A stretch of 64,000 bases of DNA, taken from assembly GCA_009780915.1 (NCBI GenBank), contig WQZD01000002.1, positions 1-64,000 of the forward strand, in the 5' to 3' direction. Positions 1-9,900 of the stretch are shown one piece after another (position 1 is the first letter of the stretch; each line of letters begins with the position of its first letter). A program made the translations under genes and the position numbers. The notes below the pieces were generated by a model. That model was not told where the DNA came from and did no database searches. It saw nothing but the letters and a program-made list of their open reading frames with translations. Origin of the DNA: Propionibacteriaceae bacterium. GTDB lineage: Bacteria > Actinomycetota > Actinomycetes > Propionibacteriales > Propionibacteriaceae.

Positions 1-1
1 A

Positions 2-325
2 TCGACGCCGACTACGCCGCCGACGAGTCCGCCGACCACGCCACCCACGACTCCGCCGACGAGTCCTCCGACTACGCCGCCGACGAGTCCGCCGACCACG
101 CCACCCACGTCTCCGCCGACGAGTCCTCCGACCACGCCGCCGACGAGTCCTCCGACTACACCGCCGACGAGTCCGCCGACTTCGCCGCCGACCAGTCCAC
201 CGACCACACCGCCGACGAGTCCACCCACGAGTCCTCCGACTACGCCACCCACGTCCCCTCCCACGAGTCCGCCGACGTCCCCACCCACGTCCCCGCCGAC
301 GAGTCCTCCCACCAACCCACCGACG
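2..325 (+). repeat. 12-bp tandem repeat array coding (S/T)PPT
   Basis: About 26 consecutive 12-bp units translate as SPPT or TPPT, with one NPPT near the end. The units vary mostly at the Ser/Thr codon and at synonymous sites. The array continues beyond the left edge. Confidence 0.85.
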
Positions 326-490
326 GAACCAGGGGGTGGGATGACCCCACCTGGTGGCGGCGCGGCTGAAGTGCCCAGCGGTGGGTACGCCAACTCGTCC
401 AGCGGCCCCGTCGCAGGGATCGCCATACTCCTCGTCGTGGGCGCGGTCGCAGTCGGCGCCTGGAAGTTGAGGCGGATGCGCTCTCGATGA
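2..490 (+). CDS. C-terminal part of a Pro/Thr/Ser-repeat, membrane-anchored surface protein
   Basis: The gene enters from the left edge, open in the frame starting at base 2, and stops with TGA at 488-490. The visible 162 residues begin with about 26 tandem (S/T)PPT tetrapeptides, then a short Gly-rich stretch, a hydrophobic segment of about 19 residues (GIAILLVVGAVAVGAW) and a basic tail (KLRRMRSR) ending the protein. This is the layout of a wall-spanning, probably glycosylated PT-rich stalk ending in a C-terminal membrane anchor. No LPxTG motif is seen before the helix, so sortase attachment is not supported; a plain transmembrane anchor is more likely. The functional domain lies outside the window. 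It converges on the lipoprotein gene at 517. Confidence 0.75.
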   Translation, partial: STPTTPPTSPPTTPPTTPPTSPPTTPPTSPPTTPPTSPPTSPPTTPPTSPPTTPPTSPPTSPPTSPPTTPPTSPPTSPPTTPPTSPPTSPPTSPPTSPPTSPPTNPPTEPGGGMTPPGGGAAEVPSGGYANSSSGPVAGIAILLVVGAVAVGAWKLRRMRSR

Positions 491-516
491 ATTGGATGCG
501 GTCGGGTCGCTGATGC

Positions 517-1017
517 TCAGCTATCGAGTTGAACGAGCACCTCGACAGAGTAGAGTCCGCCGCTGGAACTGATCGACACGAGTGTCACTGTGCCGACATC
601 CGCTACCGTGTAACTCTCGCCAATGTGTAGCGCAACAGTCGGAGGCGGAACTGTCATGTCGCTGGAGTGGGAGCTGAATTCGATCGAAGCAATTGGCCCA
701 CCAGAGCCGCCGCGGGATACTGAGTCACAATAGACAGAAGCACTTCCTAGGTCCTTTGGTGCAGTGTGAGCGACAAGCTGATGCAGTTGGCCTTGCGCCA
801 ATATGGAAGGTGCAATGGATGTATTTGCATTGATCGGGAATCCCATTTGCGCCCCGCAGCCAGACAAACTCCCCAATGCAATGACCAGAAGGAGTCCAGC
901 CACGAATCGCGATCGAAGTTTATAGACGAAAGTGTACTTCGCGTGTGTCCGGACCGAGTGTCTTCTTCGTCCCCCGGAGGGATGTGCACGCGATTGGTCA
1001 GTTGTCAAGATCAACAA
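517..1017 (-). CDS. small lipoprotein, paralogue of the gene just upstream
   Basis: A secreted lipoprotein of up to 166 residues with a hydrophobic segment ending in the lipobox LSGC followed by G. The mature part is about 112 residues and ends with a GESYTVADVGTVTLVSI block that is clearly related to the C-terminus of the neighbouring lipoprotein (GESRSIDGVGMVTLVSI). The start used is a TTG at 1017, with TTG codons at 1014 and 1008 as alternatives. The sequence GAGGTG lies just upstream of these, and the start overlaps the end of the upstream gene by about 20 bp, suggesting translational coupling. The family is not recognised. Its position behind a calpain-like protease remnant would fit an accessory or immunity role, but this is inference only. 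Confidence 0.65.
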   Translation of the reverse strand: MLILTTDQSRAHPSGGRRRHSVRTHAKYTFVYKLRSRFVAGLLLVIALGSLSGCGAQMGFPINANTSIAPSILAQGQLHQLVAHTAPKDLGSASVYCDSVSRGGSGGPIASIEFSSHSSDMTVPPPTVALHIGESYTVADVGTVTLVSISSSGGLYSVEVLVQLDS

Positions 1018-1447
1018 TCACCTCAATCCTTGACCCACCCAGACCTGAGTTGATCGACACGAGCGTCACCATGCCCACACCATCGATCGAGCGGCTCTCA
1101 CCGACATGGAGTAGGAAATCTGGCGTCGGCGTGCCACCCGGACTGCCACGGACGCCCATCCAGATTGATGCGATCGGCGCGCGAGAGCTGTCGTGGCCAA
1201 CCGAATCCACGTAGATCTCGCGATTGTCCCCAAGGTTCAGAGGCCCACCACCAACATGCAGCTCATAGGAGACACCCTGTGCAGCCACTGAAGGTGGTAC
1301 TGACGAACTGACATGGATGGAAGGCCCTGCCAACGAGTAACCGCAACCAGCCAACATGAAGGTTGATATCATCAACAACGTCATACCCCTGAATCGTCGG
1401 GCTAGTTCTGCACTATGCCGCCCGCATATTGCCCTGTGTCTGGTCAC
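998..1447 (-). CDS. small lipoprotein (first of a tandem pair)
   Basis: A 149-residue predicted lipoprotein. A GTG start at 1447 is chosen because AGAGGA lies six bases upstream; a longer reading from ATG 1483 has no ribosome site. The N-terminus has Arg-rich residues (RRFRG), a hydrophobic core and the lipobox MLAGC. The mature domain shares its C-terminal half with the following lipoprotein: HVGES, a V-G-x-VTLVSI block and an acidic last strand ending in LDN or LDS. The calpain-like fragment ends 55 bp upstream on the same strand, so the three were probably one transcription unit before the rearrangement. The function is unknown. Confidence 0.65.
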   Translation of the reverse strand: MTRHRAICGRHSAELARRFRGMTLLMISTFMLAGCGYSLAGPSIHVSSSVPPSVAAQGVSYELHVGGGPLNLGDNREIYVDSVGHDSSRAPIASIWMGVRGSPGGTPTPDFLLHVGESRSIDGVGMVTLVSINSGLGGSRIEVIVDLDN

Positions 1448-1502
1448 TGTTGTCCTCTCGCTAATGTGAATAAGGCTATCCATACCGTGAATGTGGGTCA
1501 CG

Positions 1503-1700
1503 TTATGTGGGGGATTGGCTAACGGTGACGAGGCCGAACATCTGGTTGAACGTCGCCTGGCTGACGTAGAAGACGCCAGAAGCATTCTGAGCCGATACGT
1601 CTTTATTATTGCCCCTGCCCCACGGGTTGCGCAGCCCAATCCACCCGTTTTGTATATCAACTACCTCATAGACGTGATCGGGTACCACGTCGACACCCCA
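1503..1700 (-). pseudogene. C-terminal remnant of a calpain-like (C2 family) cysteine protease
   Basis: The frame reads DHVYEVVDIQNGWIGLRNPWG-type sequence and then about 35 residues to a TAA stop at 1503. An HxY-x-V motif followed by a LRNPWG motif is the hallmark of the His and Asn part of the calpain catalytic triad. The Cys-containing domain is absent: upstream of about 1700 the DNA is DUF11 coding sequence in another frame. This is therefore a 5'-deleted remnant joined to the giant-protein pseudogene. The junction lies near 1690-1705. The short frame has no start of its own with a ribosome site and is unlikely to give an active enzyme. Confidence 0.7.
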
Positions 1701-3706
1701 ATGCGTCCGACGGCCCGTTGTTCGTCGCCGTCACGGTGTACGTCTGCTGCTGACCCGGCACGACGGTGGGCGACGCCGGGGAGACGGTCACCGCCAGATC
1801 AGCCTCACGCGTCAACGAGATCGTGTCCGACGACGTGTTGTTTGTCGGATCAGGGTCGGACGTGCTCGATGACACCGACACAGTGTTCGTCAGACTCACC
1901 TGACTCGCGGGGGTGTTGGATGGCAGATTCCCCGAGACCACAATCGTCGCCGACGAGCCGGACGTCATCGCCGCGAGGCTGCACACCAGACTCGGTGTCC
2001 CCGCCACGGGCTGCTGTGTGCACGAGAATCCCGGGGCGCTGGTCAGATCCCACGACACATTCTGCATCCCGTTGATGATCGGATCCACAACCTGCACACT
2101 TTGCGCCGTGCCCGGACCCGCATTCGCCACCGTCAGCGTGCTCGTGATCGTCGACCCCACCGCGCTCACCCTCGGAGACAGGACATTCGTGATCGACATA
2201 TCGGCCCCAGCGGCCGCCACAGCGATCACCGTCTGAGGCAGCAGATAGCTGGCATCAGTGCCGTAAGAATAATCAAGTCGTCCCGCCGTGGTGATCGTCG
2301 ACCCCGCGGCTGACGGCAACACCTTCAGCTGATACGAGAACCCCGACGAAATACCGGCATTAATCGTTCCGCCTAATGAGTTGTTGGCCCCCGAGCCTAA
2401 TCGGACACGCACCACTCCATTGTCCACCTCGCCCATGTCATCACTAGGCCTATCCGTCAACCCGAACGATTGACTACCAAAAGAGTCGGTCAAGTACAAC
2501 GTATTCGGCACATACTCCGTCCCCGCCGGAATCGGGTCAGACACGACAGCTAAGGAAGCCTGGGCGTCCCCAGTATTCGTCACTTTCACGTAACAATGAA
2601 GAGTATCACCCGGTTGCGCAGGACTGTTCCCATTCAAGTCCGTGACCGTCTTCGTTGACGTCGAGAAATCTGGAGCTGACCTGTCTATCGCCACCCCCAC
2701 CACACCAAGGGAATACGGATCTCCTTCACTCATGAAGTCAAGGGTTGCGGAAGTTGACCCAGGCGAGATGAGACCAGATGCATCCACATTCTTGATGTCA
2801 AATCCAAGCATGTTCACATGCGCCGGATTTCGAGTCGTGACAAGGTGTCCAAAGTTGTCCTGCGCGCCATTGAAGAAGTTACCGGATGGCGACACATCCG
2901 TCGCCAGTGCGACGTGATTGAGGCTGACCTCGTCACCTCGGTAGCCAAAACCGCCACCATATGCCACAACCGAGACTTGCGCATTCACTGTGCTCAGCCC
3001 GGAAGTCAACAAGCCGGTGAGGGCCATGCTCACACTCGTGTAATCCAGATGCTGAAAGCCATCATAGACAATGAGATTCCGCACGGGCAGGCCTGGAGCG
3101 GAATAGACCACCGTCAGGGACCACCCCGCAAACTGCTCGGAAACACTACCCCCCACGATCATATTCGCTCCCCAGTAATCCCCATTCCCCCCTGCCTGCA
3201 CCAACGAGGTCACATCAGAAAATCGCTGATAGACTCCGGCACTACTCCCAAATTGCGCATTGCCCAACGAGGACGCGGAAACACTTTGATAGGTGGAGCT
3301 CCCAGGCGTTTTGAATTGGAGTTCATTCGACTCACCAAACCCAGTGCCCCCCCCAATACAGGCCGGCCCACAGGACGGTTGCGCCAGCGGGCATGGTCAA
3401 TGTGGACATGGATGAATTGAAGGTCGATGGATCATTATCCGCATCGACGTCGGCCATATTTACGGTGTTCTTGTATGGCGTGTCCGCCCCCTCCTGCGCG
3501 GAAGCACAGCTCGGTTCCGAGGGGGAACAAGTCACTAAGTTATTGCCAATAGTGATAATCGACCCCGCTGTTATAACGCTATAGCGCCGAGTCATCGGCA
3601 GTAGGGAATCCGCCTGCGCAACTGTGACGGGCAACGCGCTCACGAGTGCTGCCATCAACACGACACTTGAGCCGACGGCAACAATATTACTTATCTTTCC
3701 ACTCAT
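1666..3706 (-). pseudogene. truncated, frameshifted third copy of the giant DUF11 surface-protein family
   Basis: It starts at ATG 3706 with a signal peptide (cleavage after AQA, before DS) and the same N-terminal domain as the two giant genes. The frame breaks at a run of eight G (3347-3354 on the plus strand as C8), where the intact paralogues have seven, and stops shortly after. From about 3350 the next frame continues the domain without a stop through two DUF11 repeats and into a third. It then runs into foreign sequence after NNGPSDALG and stops at 1666. With seven G the frame would encode 679 residues. It is oriented head-to-head with the intact gene at 3983. The roughly 16 kb of repeat sequence found in its paralogues is missing, most simply through a deletion that also removed the 5' part of the calpain gene. 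Confidence 0.8.
3347..3354 (-). repeat. G8 homopolymer tract causing a frameshift
   Basis: Eight C on the plus strand, i.e. eight G in the coding strand, within the codons for Tyr-Trp-Gly-Gly. The intact paralogues carry G7 at the same codons (4332-4338 and 22802-22808). The extra base shifts the reading frame to an early stop. Confidence 0.8.
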
Positions 3707-3760
3707 GACGACTTCCTCAGTACAAGTGGGTCTCCCCGATATAGATATCCAGTCTATATC
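3707..3760 (-). promoter_or_regulatory. shared promoter/leader of the giant-protein family (copy for the pseudogene)
   Basis: Read on the minus strand: a TAGACT hexamer (3751-3756), 13 bp, GGGGAGAC (3730-3737), then 23 bp to the ATG containing GAGGAAG as ribosome site. The same parts with identical spacing precede both intact giant genes. TAGACT fits a -10 box and GGGGAGAC would lie just downstream of the transcription start. Confidence 0.5.
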
Positions 3761-3811
3761 TGTTGATGGTGGAGAGATAGCAAATATCTACGCTGACGAT
3801 ATGCGAGCACC

Positions 3812-3836
3812 CATCATCGGTCTCGACCTGATGATG
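3812..3836. promoter_or_regulatory. imperfect palindrome between the divergent giant-gene promoters
   Basis: CATCATCGGTC and GACCTGATGATG are inverted arms separated by two bases, with one unpaired base. The palindrome lies in the 276-bp space between the divergent starts at 3706 and 3983 and could be a regulator site. Apart from this and the two leader copies, nothing else is recognised in that space. Confidence 0.3.
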
Positions 3837-3930
3837 GCCGCCCCCGAGGGTCGCGGGGGAGTCTGGAGTCCATGCTGGGCAGGGAAGCCTCTTGATGAAT
3901 AAAAAGAGGTACCACATACTCGCTCATGAG

Positions 3931-3982
3931 AATAGACTAGGTATCACTATCGGGGAGACCCACTTGTACTGAGGAAGTCATC
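3931..3982 (+). promoter_or_regulatory. shared promoter/leader of the giant-protein family (copy for the first giant)
   Basis: TAGACT (3933-3938), 13 bp, GGGGAGAC (3952-3959), 23 bp, ATG at 3983, with GAGGAAG as ribosome site. Spacing is identical to the other two family members. Confidence 0.5.
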
Positions 3983-6900
3983 ATGAGTGGAAAGATAAGG
4001 AATATTGTCGCTGCGGGCACCAGTGTTGTGATGATGGCGGCATTAGTGAGCGTGTTGCCTGTGATGAAGGCGCAGGCGGATTCTGAGTTGCCGTTGCTTC
4101 CGCGATACTCGACGGTCGCGGCGGGGTCTCTCACCACTATTGGCAATAGTGTGGTGACGTGTGATCCTGATTATTACTGCTATCTCGCGCAGGTAGGGGA
4201 AATCACTATAGACAAATACTATTTTTACAAGGTTGCGGTCGATGCGGATAGCGATCCATCGACCTTCAATTCATCCATGTCGACTCTGTCATTGCCTGCT
4301 GGTGCACAAGTCTTATTCGCCGGGCTGTATTGGGGGGGTTATAACTCCGAGCGTGGTGCGAACCGAGAAACGATCAAGTTCAAGACGCCTGGAAGCTCCA
4401 GTTATCAGAGTGTTTCCGCATTTTCGTCGGTTAATGCGCAATTTGGGTCCGATAATAACTATCAGCGATATGCGGATGTGACGTCATTGGTGCAGACGGG
4501 AGGGAATGGAAATTATTGGGGGGCGAATGTCGCCGTGGATGCGGGTAGTTATGAGTTGTTTGGGGGCTGGTCTTTGACGGTGGTCTACTCCGCTCCAGGC
4601 ATGCCTGTGCGGAATCTGGCTGTCTATGATGGCTGGCAGTATTCGCACGCGGCGTATACCGGTAGCGAACTAAACATGGTCGTCACCGGTTTGTCGACCT
4701 CGGGGTTGAGTACGGTGAATGCCCAATTGTCAGCAGTGGCCTATGATAGCGGAATGGGTGATGGTGATTGGATCACCGTCAATGGATCGCCCAGTGGGTA
4801 TTTGGTTGGGGGCGTTGACTTCTTCAATAGCACGCAGGATAACTTTGGAAACCCTGTCACGACTCGTAATCCAGCGGATGTGAATACGTTCGGACACGAC
4901 ATCAAGAATGTGGATATTTCTGGCATGATTTCTCCTGGGATGACATCCATGCCCATTGCCTTTTTCGGCGATGGCTATTGGCTCGGTGTAGTGGGGGTGG
5001 CGGTTGACAGGTCTACTGTTCCTAACTTCACGACGTCGACGAAGACGGTCACGGATCAAAACGGGAACAATCCTGCGCAACCGGGTGATCTTCTTACCTA
5101 TCGCGTGAGGTTGAATAACACAGGGCCGGTCGCGGCGACTTCGTCTGTCGTGTCTGATCCGATTCCCGCGGGGACGGAGTATGTGCCGATGTCGTTGTAC
5201 ATGACTGATGCTTTTGGTAGTCCAGTTAGCCAGTTGACGGACGCGGCTGGTGATGATCGGGGCGAAGTGGTGAGTGGAGTGGTGAAGGTCCGGTTGGGCA
5301 ACGGGGCTACCGGCTCTTATGGCGGGACGATTGATGCCACTACTGGTTCGGCGGGGTATATGTATCAGGTGAAGGTGTTGCCGTCGGCTGCGGGATCGAC
5401 GATCTCAAGTGCGGGACGACTTGATTATGTGGCAGGCGCCAGTGCTAGCTATACGTTGCCGGTGACCACGCTCAGTGTTGCCGCTACGGCCGATGTGTCG
5501 GTCACGAATGCCCTGTCTCCGAGGGTGAGTGTGGTGGGGTCGACGATCACGGACACGGTGACAGTGACCAACGCGGGGCCTGGAACGGCGGTGACGCCCA
5601 AGGTGAATGACACGTTCTCCGCCGGGGTGCAGAACATGTCTTGGGTTTCGGCGAGTTCCTCTGCAGGGGTGTCGTGTCCTGCGAGTGTGAATAATGTCAC
5701 TCAGTGCACTCTGCCCAACCTGCCGGTCGGCTCTTCGGCGGTCATCGTCTTCACGGGGAGGATGCCGTCGAATGCCGCAGTGCCGGGGACTGTGACAAAC
5801 ACTGCTCAATACATACCGACGACCGTCGATCCTAACGCGGCGAATAACTCGGCCACGGACACGATCTCGTTGTCACGTGAGGCTGATGTGGCGGTATCGG
5901 TGTCTCCGGCGTCGCCGACGGTTGTGCCGGGTCAGCAGCAGACGTACACGGTGACGGCGACGAACAACGGGCCATCGGATGCGGTGGGGACGGTGACGGT
6001 CACGGATGTAGTGGACTCCGGGTCGCGGGCGGCGATGTCGCTTGTGTCGGTGACCCCGGGCACGGGGAGCCCTGCCTGCTCCCTGCAGACCGCCTCGGAT
6101 GTGTCGTGCACAGTGGCGAGTCTGGCTGCCGGAGCGTCGGTGAGTTTCACGGTGGTGGCGCAGACGAGTCCCTCGGCCACGGCTGGGGCGAGTATCTCCC
6201 AGACGGCGAGTGTGTCGTCGGCCACCACGGATCCGGTGACGAGCAACAACACTGCCAAATCGACGGGTGTGATCGGCACTGCGAGTGCGGATATGAGGGT
6301 GTCGGCCTCGGTCGCCCCGTCGCCTCTTGTGGCGGGGAACTCGGTGACGTACACTCTGGATGTGGGCAACTGGGGTCCGTCGGACGCCGCGGGGGTGTCG
6401 TTGGTGGATGTGGTGCCGTCGGGGTTGACGAATGTGGCTGCGACCACGGATCGGGGGACGTGTTCGGTGTCTGGTTCGACGGTCACGTGTGGCCTGGGGG
6501 CCATGCCGGCGTCGTTGACACTGGGGTCTCAGGGCGCGACGGGAACGATCCGGATCACGGGGGACATCCCTGCTGGTCAGGTGTCGAGTCTGGTGAACTC
6601 CGCGACGTTGACGGCGTCGACCGCTGACCCGGTGTCGAGCAATAACACGTCGACGTTGACGACCCCGGTGACGGCGTCGGCGGATGTGTCGGTGGCGGTG
6701 ACTGGGTCGATGTCGTCGTTCCCGGCGACTGGTGATCCGGTCGTCTACACGATCCGGGTGCACAACGACGGGCCGTCGGCGGCGCAGGGGGTCACTGTGT
6801 CCTCGTTGATCCCTCTGGGTTTGGGCCTTGATCCTGCGAATGCGCCGGTGGTGCCGTCGGGGGTGACGTGTGGTACGAGTCTGGGCGCGGGTGATGCCAC

Positions 6901-9900
6901 GCATGCGGGGTGGACGTGTTCTGTGGGCAGCGTGGGTGTGGGCACGGCCAATGACGTGGTGATCAAGCTTCCGTTGGTCGCGACCCAGAATGGGGCCGCG
7001 CCGATGGTGGCGACGATGACGGTGGCGTCGACGACCCCGGACCCGGTCATGGGCAATAATCAGGCGACGTGGACGATGAGCGGGAACCCGGAGGCGGACC
7101 TGGCGATCAGCGCCACGGCTGCTCCGGATCCGTTCCTGGCTGGGCAGGCGGCGACGTACACCGTGCAGGTGACGAACAATGGGCCGAGCGCGTCGGTCCC
7201 GTCGGTCACGGTGACGTTGCCCACGGGGCTGGCATTGGTCCCCGCTGGTGCGGCGGGTTCGCAGACGACGTCCGTGTGCACCGGTTCGCCGACCTCGACC
7301 ACGGTGACGTGCGCGGACACGGCGCCTCTGGCGTCGGGTGCGTCGCGGACCTACACGGTGAGCGTGGCGGTGTCCCCCGATCTTCTCGACGGCGCTAGTG
7401 TGTCGGCCTCGGCCACGGTGACGGGATCCATCTTGGACCCGACAACAAGTAACAATTCAGCGTCGGTGACCTCGCGTGTGTCGGCGGAGGCGAATTTGTC
7501 GGTGACGGATGTGTGGTGGCAGGCGTACACGGGTCAGGGGAATCCTCCGACCACACCGGTGGGCAGCGGTCTGACATCGGCCCCTGCGGGGAATTTCGTG
7601 TGGTTGACGATGACGGTGACGAACACCGGGTCTGCGACGGCGTGGGACTCGACGATTCTGGTGGATCATGATCTGCCGTTGATTGATGCTCCGTTCTTCG
7701 ATGGGAGTCCTGTGCTGATCTGGAACGGTGGGGCGTGGACTGCCACGGGGTGTGTGGTGGTGTCGGGGGAGATCGAGTGTGATGTGAATAATGGGGCGTC
7801 GGGGACGGCTGTGCGCCCGGGTGACATGGTGACGTTGTCGGTGTTGGTGGGGGTGGATGACGCGGCGGCCCCGACGAGCGGGTCGGCGACGGTGAGCGTG
7901 GGGACCTCGACCCCGCAGGCGGGGAGCGCTGTGACGAGTATGTCTGCGCCGTTGTCGGTCACGGCGGGTCAGTCGCATTTGACGGTGACGAAGTCGGCCG
8001 GGACGGGTTCGGGCCCTAGCGGTGAATCGGTGGCGGGCACCGAGTTCTCGTACACGATTGATGTGACGCAGACGCGCGACGCGACTGCGTACGCCTCGGG
8101 TCAGTCGTGGGCGCAGGCCAATGGTGTGACGGTGACGGATGTGTTGCCGAGCGGGTTCCATGCGGTGGACGCGTTGAGCACCCAGGGATCGTGCACGATC
8201 AGTGGGTCGGGGTCGGATCAGATCTCGTGTGCCCTGGAGAGCTTGCCGGGGACGTTGGCGCCGGGACCCTACCCGGTGGCGACGGTGACGATCGTGGGCA
8301 CCCTGGACACGAGTGTGACCGGGCCGACTGTGACCAACACGGCGACGGTGGCGACGACCACACCGTCGGATGGGCCGTATTCTGCCCAGGTGACCTCGCC
8401 GGTGGTCCAGCAGGCGGATCTGGAACTGTTGATGGCGGTGGATTCCACCACTGCCACCACTGCGGGTGGGGACCCGATCTATCTGGCGGGGCAGGACGTG
8501 GGCTACACGTTGACAGTGATCAATGCTGGCCCGTCGGACGCGGGGGCGTCGACGGTGACGGACACGCTTCCTGTGGGAGTGAGCCTGAACACGACCGCGT
8601 CGACGATGGGGTGCGCGGTGTCGACGCCGGGGACGTTGACGACCGCGGAGGTGGTGACCTGCCCGGCGCCGGCGTTGGCGATGGGCGCGTCGGCTGTGCT
8701 GCGTGTGGTCGGGTCGACTCTGCCCACGGATTTGCGGGCTTCGGGGACTGGGCCGGGGTGTGTGCCCGGGCAGCCGTCGGACCCGTCTGATCCGGGGAGC
8801 ACGCCGAACGCGGCGGGGTGCGGGTCGTACCCGGCGCTGCCGCGCACGCTGACGAACTCGGCCACGGTGGCCCCCGTGAGCGCGGCCTTGGCGGACCCAG
8901 ATGCCACGAACAATACGGCCAGTGTGGACGCGAGTCTGGACGCGGCGGCGGACCTTGCCGCCACGTTGCTGGTGAATAATGAGCATGCCCCGGCTGGGGC
9001 GCAGGTGACGTACACCTTGACCGGTGTCAACACCGGTCCGTCCATCGCGGACGACCCAGAGGTGGTGGCGACCTTCCCCGCCGGGTTCACACCGGTCTCC
9101 TCCTCGATCCCGGGGTGGGACTGCGCCTGGTCGTCCAGTGGGACCCCGGCCGCGTCCACATTGACCTGCACGAAGTCCCCTGCCGGGCCGTGGTATCAGA
9201 CCATGGTCCCCGGTGAGGCCGTCTCCGGCACGATCACCATGCAGATCCCGGCTGGGGCGGCGGAGGTGACCCACACCGCGACGGTGTCGGTGACCAGTGC
9301 GTCCACCACGGACCCGAACACGGGCAACAACACGGCCAGTGTGGATGTGGCTGTCCAGCAGATCTCCGACCTGGTGGTCACCAAGACCTTGACCACGCCG
9401 AATCCCTTGGTGACCGGGTATCCCGGGACCTACAGGGTGACCGTGACCAACAATGGTCCCTCTGTGGCCAACCAGGTCACCGTCTACGACCCGGTCGTGT
9501 CGGGGATGAGCTTCCAGTCGGGGACGACCCAGGCGGGTCAGGCCTGCACGGACATGACCTCCTCGGACGGGACCACCGATCAAGTCATCTGCTCGATGGG
9601 GTCTCTGGCTGTGGGGGCGTCGGCGTGGGCGGACATCACGATGATGGTGGATCCGACCACGACTGCGACACAGTTGTGCAACACGGCGTTCGCTGGGTCG
9701 GCGTCGAGTGATCCGAACGCGGCGAACTCGCAGGCGACTGCGTGCGCGTTGGTGTTGCCTCCGCCGCCGACGGATGTGTCGTTGGCGATGACTCCCCATG
9801 ACAGCTTCGTGTATCCGAACGGGGAGGTGGGTGTGACGGCCACGGTGACCAACAATGGTCCGGAGGTGTCGACGAACACGACGTTGACGGTGACGTTGCC

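Noticed and set aside
1491..2075. Plus-strand frames across the pseudogene region
   Set aside because: They run opposite clear DUF11 and calpain-like coding sequence and have no ribosome site or domain.
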